From Bacteroidia bacterium (GTDB lineage: Bacteria; Bacteroidota; Bacteroidia; JABEUT01), in the NCBI GenBank assembly GCA_013044305.1, contig JABEUT010000103.1, positions 1 through 11,813 of the forward strand: DNA of 11,813 nucleotides. Reading direction: 5' to 3'. Under the pieces are notes generated by a model, which made no database searches, was not told where the DNA came from, and saw only the letters and a program-made list of their open reading frames with translations. A program made the translations under genes and the position numbers. Position 1 is the stretch's first letter; the number at the start of each line of letters is the position of its first letter. Shown here one piece after another: positions 6,163-11,813 of the stretch.

Positions 6163-7629
6163 ATGAATAATGGCAATACATTTTCGTCTGCTGCATATTC
6201 GTTTAAGCATATAGTCTTAGCCCGTGCCCTGCACAACCTGCGCACTGCTGTTCTGCTTGCCTGTTGTACCTTGAGCCCGGCAGCCATCCCCGCCCAGCCC
6301 GTTGTCATTAAAGGCTTTGCACCGGAATATCGCGGATCAGTTATTGCCGCCTATACTTATAAGGACTTCATTACAAAAGCCCCACTAAGGCTTGCAACCG
6401 AAAAAGTGAACGACAGCGGTAAATTTGTAATTACCCTTACCGGAATAAAAGAAACACAGTACCTCTATCTGAACATTGACAACCTGAATGGCTCAATTTA
6501 TGTTACGCCGGGAAACACCTATCATATTGTTTTCCCTACCCCCGATTCCACGCGCTATCAAAACCCTTACATATCGCACAGCATTGACCTCATCTTCATC
6601 ATCAGGGATACCGATAACGTGAATAACCTCATCATGGATTTCAACGAGGAGTTCTACAATTTCTGGAAAAAAAATTATGCCTACTTCTTAAGGAAGCAAG
6701 GCGAGCCACGCCTCGATTCATTCGACCTGCAAATGCAGAAAAGGTATTCGCAGATAAGCAACCCCTATTTTAAAACGTATATTAAATACACCTTTGCCCA
6801 GTACCGGTTAAGCATACTGATGGGAATGAAAACTCTCGGTAATAAATACCTGAAGGACCAGCCTATACTCTATCATAACAATGAATATATGGATTTCTTC
6901 AATGATTACTTCAAAGGATACCTGGAACAGATATCCGCCGGCAGGGAAGGCGACGATTTGAAAAACTATATAAATAACAACAATTACCAGGGAATTGTGA
7001 GTATATTAAAAATAAACCCGCTGCTCCTTGACAACGATTCGCTTTGCGAACTTGTACTGCTCAAAGGCCTATACGAACTTTATTACAGCGGCGACTATAA
7101 AAAAGACAATATTGTAACCATGCTTCACCATTTTGCCGGGCAAACTAAAATTGACGAGGACAGGAAAATAGCCACCGACATGCTCCATTCATTCACAGGC
7201 ATTACCGATGGCGACGCGGCTCCCGGCTTCAGCCTGCGCGATGCGAACGGGAATTTAACCGCCTTGTCTGATTTCAGGGGGAAATATCTGTATTTGGGAT
7301 TTATAAAGAGCAGCAGCGAGCAATGCCTCGGCGAGCTGAATGTTATGGCAGCACTGAATAAAACCTATGGTAAAAAAATGTATTTTGTATGCATTGCCGA
7401 AGACCAAAATATGGAAGAAATGAAAGCATACCTGAAACAGAACAAGTCGTTCACCTGGAAGTTTCTTTTTGACGACAGCGCCGTGGTGCGCCTTAAATAT
7501 GATGTGGATGTCATTCCGGAATTTTTTCTGATAGACCCTGCGGGCAGGTTTAAATTGGCGCCTGCCAATGAGCCCGGCCATGGAATAGAACTAGAGCTTG
7601 AACTGCTGATGGAAACAAAAAAGAAATAA
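6163..7629 (+). CDS. TlpA-family thioredoxin-fold exported protein with S-x-x-C site
   Basis: 488 residues. The hydrophobic stretch TAVLLACCTLSPAAIPAQ (28-45) suggests export, with cleavage near Ala44; LLAC at 31-34 could instead be a weak lipobox. The signal has an unusually long n-region, but no later ATG, GTG or TTG precedes it. Residues about 45-135 look like the beta-rich N-terminal domain (DUF4369-like) seen in Bacteroidota TlpA proteins, about 140-345 are mostly helical, and about 350-480 are a thioredoxin-like/redoxin fold (APGFSLRDANGN, LSDFRGKYLYLGFI, DVIPEFFLIDPAGR). The cis-proline (Pro452) is kept, but the usual WCxxC is SSEQC: Ser385 replaces the first Cys and only Cys388 remains. 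It therefore cannot form the active-site disulfide of a normal thiol reductase; a monothiol, binding or structural role is inferred. It starts 2 bp after coaD and ends 30 bp before the dipeptidyl peptidase. Confidence 0.85.
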   Translation: MNNGNTFSSAAYSFKHIVLARALHNLRTAVLLACCTLSPAAIPAQPVVIKGFAPEYRGSVIAAYTYKDFITKAPLRLATEKVNDSGKFVITLTGIKETQYLYLNIDNLNGSIYVTPGNTYHIVFPTPDSTRYQNPYISHSIDLIFIIRDTDNVNNLIMDFNEEFYNFWKKNYAYFLRKQGEPRLDSFDLQMQKRYSQISNPYFKTYIKYTFAQYRLSILMGMKTLGNKYLKDQPILYHNNEYMDFFNDYFKGYLEQISAGREGDDLKNYINNNNYQGIVSILKINPLLLDNDSLCELVLLKGLYELYYSGDYKKDNIVTMLHHFAGQTKIDEDRKIATDMLHSFTGITDGDAAPGFSLRDANGNLTALSDFRGKYLYLGFIKSSSEQCLGELNVMAALNKTYGKKMYFVCIAEDQNMEEMKAYLKQNKSFTWKFLFDDSAVVRLKYDVDVIPEFFLIDPAGRFKLAPANEPGHGIELELELLMETKKK

Positions 7630-7659
7630 CCGCCTTACGGCTAAACCTTAAAACAAAAT

Positions 7660-9873
7660 ATGATGTACACAAAAAAAATCATCCCCATACTGATCACCCT
7701 TCAACTTGGCGCAGCCGCCCTGCTGCAAGCTCAAAAAGAAAAAATAAACAATAACGATATATGGAACAAGTATAAGTTTTATCCTAAAGGTATTGACGAA
7801 CTGCGCTCAACATCGGACGGAGACCATTATACCGCCATAATGACCGATACCAATTCACATTCTCCCCTCAAAGGGACCCAATACATCATTAAATACGATT
7901 ATGCTACAGGCAAAGTGGCAGATACACTTTTTAAAGGCGCTGATTTTATAGCGGGAGGAAAATTACATGCTATTGAAAGCTACGAACTCGGACCGGGTGA
8001 AAAAAATATACTCCTTTCCACAGGAGCCGAACATATTTACCGCCATTCCACCGTAGCCCTTTACTTCATCTGGAACCGCGCTTCGAAAACACTCACTGCT
8101 CTAAAGTACGCAGCTGACAAGGTTATGTATGCAACCCTATCGCCCGACGGCAACTCCGCCGCATATATTTTTAAAGGCGATCTGTATGTCAAAAATCTTA
8201 CCGACGGATCAACCAAAAGAATTACCAATGACGGCTCCGACAATGTGTTTAACGGTGTAAGCGACTGGGTGTATGAAGAGGAATTTACGGTAACACGAGC
8301 CTACTTCTGGTCGCCCGACAGCAAGTCGGTAGCCTATTACCGTTTCGACGACGGTAAGGTTCCGGTTTTTTCAATGAACGAGTATAAAGACTCTCTCTAC
8401 CCCACAGTGTACAGCTTCCGTTACCCTAAAGCGGGTGAGCCAAACCCATCGGTATCCATACATATATATAACCTTGAAAAGGGAAACACTGCAACAGTCG
8501 TTCCTCCGAAACCATTCGAATATGTACCGCGCATCAAATGGACTCAAAACCCCGAAACCCTGTCGGTACAATATATGAACAGGCTACAGGACACACTGGT
8601 GCTTACACTTGCCGATGCCGGTACCGGAAAAACCACACCCATACTTACTGAAAGCGAAAAAACGTATATAGACATTAACGATGCCCTTACGTTTATAAAC
8701 AAAAACAGCGAATTTATCTGGCAGAGCGACGCCGACGGCTTTACACACCTGTACCGCTACACCACTGGCGGAAAACTCATAAACCAGATAACAAAAGGCA
8801 AGTGGGATGTGCTTGAATTTAAAGGCGCCGACGAAAAAACAAAAACCTTATACTATGTGTCGGATGAAACCTCGCCTATTGATAAAGACATTTACTCCAT
8901 AACATGGGAAGGCAAGAACAAGAAAAAAATGTCGCAAAGAACAGGCTCAAATGATATTGATTTCAGCGCCAACCACAGCTATTGCATCAACTACTTTTCC
9001 AGCGCGGAAGAACCCGGAACCATTATCCTTAGCGATGCCAAAGGTAAAACCATACGGGTGCTGGAAGACAACAAAAAACTGAAAGACACCCTTAAAAACT
9101 ACAGTTTGGGGCAAAAATCCTTCTTCTCCTTTACCACCTCCCAGGGCACCAACCTCAACGGATGGATGATTACTCCTCCAGGCTTCGATTCCACTAAAAA
9201 ATACCCTGTACTCTTGTATGTGTACGGCGGTCCGGGCGCCAACACCGTTAACAACTCCTATGGCGGAACAATGGATATGTGGTTTCAGATGATGGCCGAA
9301 AACGGATACATTGTGGCATCGGTAGACAACCGCGGCACAGGAGGGAGAGGAACTGCATTTCAAAAATGCACCTATATGCAACTCGGAAAACTCGAAGTGC
9401 AGGACCAGATTGAAACGGCAAAATACTTTGCTGCGAAGCTATATGTGGCGGCTGACAGGGTAGGTATATGGGGCTGGAGCTACGGCGGCTATATGGCGGC
9501 CATGTGCATAACCAAGGGGGCCGACTACTTCAGAGCCGCCATTTCCGTGGCGCCGGTAACCGACTGGGATTACTACGACAGCATCTATACCGAAAGGTAT
9601 ATGCGAACCCCTTCTGAAAACCGCAGCGGCTATTCCGAAAGCTCGCCCATACACTATGCCGGATTGCTGAAAGGGCACTACCTGCTTATACACGGCACGG
9701 CCGACGACAACGTACATTTCCAGAACAGCATTGAATGGATACACGCCTTGCAAAAAGCCGACAAGCCTTTTTCACTCATGATTTACCCCGATAAGAATCA
9801 CAGTATTTACGGCGGCAACACAAGGTATTATCTTTTCAACGAATTGAGCGATTACCTGAAAGCAAATCTGTAA
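7660..9873 (+). CDS. Dipeptidyl peptidase IV, peptidase family S9B
   Basis: 737 residues, the normal length for bacterial DPP IV. A signal peptide (about 1-24, LLQA|Q) exports it to the periplasm, where the family cuts X-Pro or X-Ala dipeptides from peptide N-termini. Residues about 40-480 form the beta-propeller with WVYEEEF; Glu207 and Glu208 match the double-Glu site that binds the substrate amino group. The alpha/beta-hydrolase domain follows, with YVYGGPGANT, the nucleophile in GWSYGGY (Ser607), YYDSIYTERYM (Tyr residues of the substrate pocket), HGTADDNVHF (Asp682, Asn684) and DKNHSIYGG (His714). The complete catalytic triad is present, so it should be active. Two ATGs in tandem (7660, 7663) make the start ambiguous by one residue. 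It is probably cotranscribed with coaD and the TlpA-like gene. Its likely nutritional role is use of proline-containing peptides. Confidence 0.95.
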   Translation: MMYTKKIIPILITLQLGAAALLQAQKEKINNNDIWNKYKFYPKGIDELRSTSDGDHYTAIMTDTNSHSPLKGTQYIIKYDYATGKVADTLFKGADFIAGGKLHAIESYELGPGEKNILLSTGAEHIYRHSTVALYFIWNRASKTLTALKYAADKVMYATLSPDGNSAAYIFKGDLYVKNLTDGSTKRITNDGSDNVFNGVSDWVYEEEFTVTRAYFWSPDSKSVAYYRFDDGKVPVFSMNEYKDSLYPTVYSFRYPKAGEPNPSVSIHIYNLEKGNTATVVPPKPFEYVPRIKWTQNPETLSVQYMNRLQDTLVLTLADAGTGKTTPILTESEKTYIDINDALTFINKNSEFIWQSDADGFTHLYRYTTGGKLINQITKGKWDVLEFKGADEKTKTLYYVSDETSPIDKDIYSITWEGKNKKKMSQRTGSNDIDFSANHSYCINYFSSAEEPGTIILSDAKGKTIRVLEDNKKLKDTLKNYSLGQKSFFSFTTSQGTNLNGWMITPPGFDSTKKYPVLLYVYGGPGANTVNNSYGGTMDMWFQMMAENGYIVASVDNRGTGGRGTAFQKCTYMQLGKLEVQDQIETAKYFAAKLYVAADRVGIWGWSYGGYMAAMCITKGADYFRAAISVAPVTDWDYYDSIYTERYMRTPSENRSGYSESSPIHYAGLLKGHYLLIHGTADDNVHFQNSIEWIHALQKADKPFSLMIYPDKNHSIYGGNTRYYLFNELSDYLKANL

Positions 9874-9894
9874 GGACCCGATAAAATCCAGTCC

Positions 9895-9925
9895 TTTGCC
9901 CGATTCCGTTTTTTATGTAAATTTG
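9895..9925 (+). promoter_or_regulatory. Bacteroidota promoter for fbp (TTTG-N19-TAnnTTTG)
   Basis: TTTG at 9895-9898 and TAAATTTG at 9918-9925 are separated by exactly 19 bases, matching the -33/-7 consensus described for Bacteroides with correct spacing. It is the best promoter in the window. Transcription should begin just after 9928, giving a leader of about 75 nt before the fbp ATG. Confidence 0.75.
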
Positions 9926-9931
9926 CGCTTT

Positions 9932-9984
9932 AAGCCGGCAAGGCTTGTTGTAAATAATAAATGTAACGCCCTGCTTTCGGGCAG
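9932..9984 (+). other. fbp 5' leader with two small hairpins
   Basis: The leader contains AAGCC (9932-9936) / GGCTT (9942-9946) around a 5-base loop, then a second stem-loop at 9968-9984. That one can pair either as GCCC/GGGC (9968-9971 with 9979-9982) or as CTGC/GCAG (9971-9974 with 9981-9984); the two pairings exclude each other. No T-run follows. It does not match a riboswitch class I recognise. The stems are short and may be chance. Confidence 0.3.
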
Positions 9985-10004
9985 AGCCAAATTATTAATA
10001 ATCC

Positions 10005-11030
10005 ATGGGATCAGTAAAAACATTAGGAGAATTTATAGTTGAGAAACAGGCCGATTTCCAGTTCTCAAAAGGTGAACTCACCCGCCTGCTCAACGATATC
10101 GGAATAGCCGCCAAAATAGTAAACCGAGAAGTGAACAAGGCAGGTCTGGCAGGCATACTTGGCGAAACAGGCAGCATAAATGTGCATGGCGACCACGTAA
10201 AAAAACTCGACCTTTTTGCCAATGAACAGTTTATTGCAGCCCTAAGTGTAGGCGGAGAATGCTGCGCCATGGTATCGGAGGAAAACGAAGAGATAATAAC
10301 CATTGATAATGCCGTATCAAAAGGAGCCAAATACGTGGTAGCCCTCGACCCGCTCGACGGCTCGTCAAACATTGACGTAAACGTATCCATCGGCACCATT
10401 TTCTCTATCTACCGCCGCACCTCCCTGTCGGGCCCCGGCACACTTGAAGATTTTTTACAGCCCGGCACCGAACAGGTAGCCGCCGGTTACGTAATTTACG
10501 GCTCATCCACCATGCTCGTATATACTACCGGTAAGGGTGTCAACGGCTTTACATTGGATCCGTCAATTGGCGAGTTCTGTCTTTCGCATCCCAACATGAA
10601 AATACCAAAACAGGGTAAAATATATTCTATCAACGAAGGCAATTATGTCCACTTCCCCGAAGGCGTGAAAAAGTTCATTAAATACTGTCAGGAGGAAGAC
10701 ACGGCCACATCGCGCCCTTTTTCATCGAGGTATATAGGCTCCGCCGTCGCCGATTTCCATCGCAACCTGATACTTGGCGGAGTATTCCTGTACCCTACCA
10801 CATCTGCATCACCCAAAGGCAAACTACGGCTTATCTACGAATGTAATCCGCTCGCTTTCATCTGCGAGCAGGCAGGAGGAAAGGCAAGCAACGGCAGTAA
10901 GCGCATCCTCGAGCTTGCACCGTCGGCCCTCCATCAGCGCTCGCCCCTGTTCATCGGCTCAAAGGATATGGTTGAGAAAATTGAGGAACTGATTGCCAAA
11001 TACTCGCTCCCATCTAAAGCAAAAGCATAG
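10005..11030 (+). CDS. fbp: Fructose-1,6-bisphosphatase class I
   Basis: 341 residues, close to the E. coli enzyme (332) and alike from end to end: TLGEFIVEKQ near the N-terminus, NKAGLAGILGETG, KKLDLFANEQF, the metal and phosphate site DPLDGSSNIDVNVSIGTIF (Asp115, Asp118 onward), QVAAGYVIYGSSTMLVYTTG, INEGNY, SRYIGSAVADFHRNL and YECNPLAFICEQAGGKAS. It hydrolyses fructose 1,6-bisphosphate to fructose 6-phosphate and phosphate, the committed step of gluconeogenesis, in the cytoplasm, using Mg2+. Its own promoter and leader precede it, so it is transcribed separately from the peptidase upstream. Products of peptide breakdown by that peptidase would feed gluconeogenesis, but a regulatory link is only a guess. 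The stop codon is one base from the stop codon of the opposing CvpA-family gene. Confidence 0.97.
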   Translation: MGSVKTLGEFIVEKQADFQFSKGELTRLLNDIGIAAKIVNREVNKAGLAGILGETGSINVHGDHVKKLDLFANEQFIAALSVGGECCAMVSEENEEIITIDNAVSKGAKYVVALDPLDGSSNIDVNVSIGTIFSIYRRTSLSGPGTLEDFLQPGTEQVAAGYVIYGSSTMLVYTTGKGVNGFTLDPSIGEFCLSHPNMKIPKQGKIYSINEGNYVHFPEGVKKFIKYCQEEDTATSRPFSSRYIGSAVADFHRNLILGGVFLYPTTSASPKGKLRLIYECNPLAFICEQAGGKASNGSKRILELAPSALHQRSPLFIGSKDMVEKIEELIAKYSLPSKAKA

Positions 11031-11031
11031 C

Positions 11032-11535
11032 CTAAAGCAGAAGTTTTGCCTTGCTCTTCAGCAATACCGGCATTACGGCAGGGGCTATGGGTAAAAGATG
11101 TACGTACATCCAGCAATTATTCAGACCCGATTGGGGCACCAGAAGCGCTTTCTGATTCAGTATGTCAAAAAAATAAAGCAATACGCTTAGCAGTAAAGCC
11201 CATTTCAAAAGCCCGAAAACGGCGCCAAAGATTCTGTTTACGGTTCCGAGCAGCAGCGCCCTGGCAAGTTTCTCTATACCTTTTGCTATAAAAAATACCC
11301 CGATAACCACAAGCAGAAAGACTGCAATAACCGAGATGACCGACAGATAAAACGCCGATATATGACTATGGAGGTGCGCTCCCAGAAAAGCCGCCATCAT
11401 ATCTGAAAAGCGCGAGCAGGCATAAATACCGAGGATGATTGCAAGTACCGACGACAGTTCTACAATCAATCCCTTGCGCATACCTTTATATGCGCCCCAC
11501 AAGAGGGGTATTGCAAAAACCAGATTGCCAAGCAT
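11032..11535 (-). CDS. CvpA family inner-membrane protein
   Basis: 167 residues from the ATG at 11535. An in-frame ATG at 11577 would add 14 residues, but the shorter start puts PLLWGAYKGMRKGL at the position usual for the family, where this motif lies about ten residues from the N-terminus. There are about four hydrophobic segments (about 3-15, 24-40, 62-86, 103-123) and the characteristic TVNRIFGAVFGLLKW (98-112). CvpA was named for colicin V production in E. coli; the family is widespread and its biochemical role remains uncertain, with links to envelope stress and membrane integrity. It lies 54 bp (or 12 bp with the longer start) after bshC on the same strand, suggesting cotranscription. 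Its 3' end abuts fbp with one base between stops. Confidence 0.88.
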   Translation of the reverse strand: MLGNLVFAIPLLWGAYKGMRKGLIVELSSVLAIILGIYACSRFSDMMAAFLGAHLHSHISAFYLSVISVIAVFLLVVIGVFFIAKGIEKLARALLLGTVNRIFGAVFGLLKWALLLSVLLYFFDILNQKALLVPQSGLNNCWMYVHLLPIAPAVMPVLLKSKAKLLL

Positions 11536-11589
11536 AGGCTGCAAAACTAAGGAATAACCTAAAACTCCTGTCCGCATGCTGGGCCAAAA

Positions 11590-11813
11590 TCAATCATCAG
11601 ACTCATGGAGCACGGCGAACCTGAAATCGAATGGGTCGAGATTATCGGCAAGCATACTGAATAATGATTTGCCGTAAGCCAGGTAAAATGGAATAAAGTT
11701 ATCGTGGCGTTCCTGCAATTCGCCCGACGGAATAAGCTTTTCCTTTAGTTTCCTGATCTGGTTCACGGAATTTTCGAGTTTTTGCTTTTGTGCGCGTATC
11801 AGCTTTGTTTCCA
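11590..11813 (-). CDS. bshC: BshC, bacillithiol biosynthesis cysteine-adding enzyme (C-terminal fragment)
   Basis: The frame enters from the right edge of the window, so only the last 74 codons are present and the start lies beyond base 11813. The visible part begins with a helical, probably coiled-coil stretch (AQKQKLENSVNQIRKLKEKL), then GELQERHDNFIPFYLAYG and ADNLDPFDFRFAVLHE, and stops at TGA 11590-11592. The pattern LQER..NF.PFY..YG followed by L.PFD.RF.VL is the C-terminal signature of BshC, assigned as the enzyme that joins cysteine to glucosaminyl-malate to finish bacillithiol, the low-molecular-weight thiol of many Bacteroidota and Firmicutes. The active-site domain is outside the window. 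It is followed by the CvpA-family gene on the same strand. Confidence 0.85.
   Translation of the reverse strand, partial: ETKLIRAQKQKLENSVNQIRKLKEKLIPSGELQERHDNFIPFYLAYGKSLFSMLADNLDPFDFRFAVLHESDD

Noticed and set aside
7630..7659. Possible hairpin (CCG...CGG) between the TlpA-like and peptidase genes
   Set aside because: Three-base stem without a T-run; expected by chance.
8947..9753. Two minus-strand open frames of 144 and 104 codons under the dipeptidyl peptidase gene
   Set aside because: They are fully antisense to the conserved hydrolase domain, a common by-product of codon bias; no promoter or family match.
9874..9898. AGGAC...GTCCTTT stem after the dipeptidyl peptidase as a terminator
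   Set aside because: Only a 5-bp stem with a 13-base loop and three T, and the last bases belong to the fbp -33 box; too weak to call.
9995..10399. 134-codon minus-strand open frame over the start of fbp
   Set aside because: Antisense to the strongly conserved Fbp N-terminal half; no family resemblance.

Overview
The window looks like a chromosomal segment of a member of the Bacteroidota, probably a Chitinophagia or Sphingobacteriia-like lineage. Four things point there: candidate promoters of the TTTG / TAnnTTTG type, almost no purine-rich ribosome binding sites, lipoproteins and S9B dipeptidyl peptidases of the kind common in this phylum, and a YbeY with the H-x3-H-x5-D form of the zinc motif. 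Nearly all the DNA is coding, with mostly housekeeping and cell-envelope genes. I found no CRISPR array, toxin-antitoxin pair, phage, RNA gene or defence locus, and no convincing new multi-gene system.

Layout. At 1-3185 (+) a truncated two-LysM / type I periplasmic-binding-fold protein is followed, 20 bp on, by a polytopic GT-C-like membrane protein. Converging on it from the minus strand are an OmpA-domain coiled-coil lipoprotein (3213-4217), a tiny lipoprotein (4339-4563) with its own promoter box, and the rRNA-maturation endonuclease ybeY (4652-5098). The 591-bp stretch 5099-5689 has no intact gene. It holds a decayed IS200/IS605 transposase (tnpA) flanked by two strong palindromes. Next come coaD (5690-6160), a thioredoxin-like TlpA-family protein that has lost one of its two redox cysteines (6163-7629) and a dipeptidyl peptidase IV (7660-9873); their spacing suggests one transcript. 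After a clear promoter and a 75-nt leader comes class I fructose-1,6-bisphosphatase fbp (10005-11030). It converges, with one base between stop codons, on a minus-strand pair: bshC (bacillithiol synthesis, only its last 74 codons present) and a CvpA-family membrane protein.

How they fit together. The left third is about the cell envelope: two LysM modules and an OmpA domain are peptidoglycan-binding folds, and the membrane protein probably moves sugars from a lipid carrier. The centre and right are metabolic: CoA synthesis, periplasmic peptide breakdown, gluconeogenesis and low-molecular-weight thiol synthesis. The points most worth checking are the IS relic, which now seems to supply the promoter and leader hairpin of coaD; the S-x-x-C thioredoxin-fold protein; and the small Asp/Ser-rich lipoprotein.
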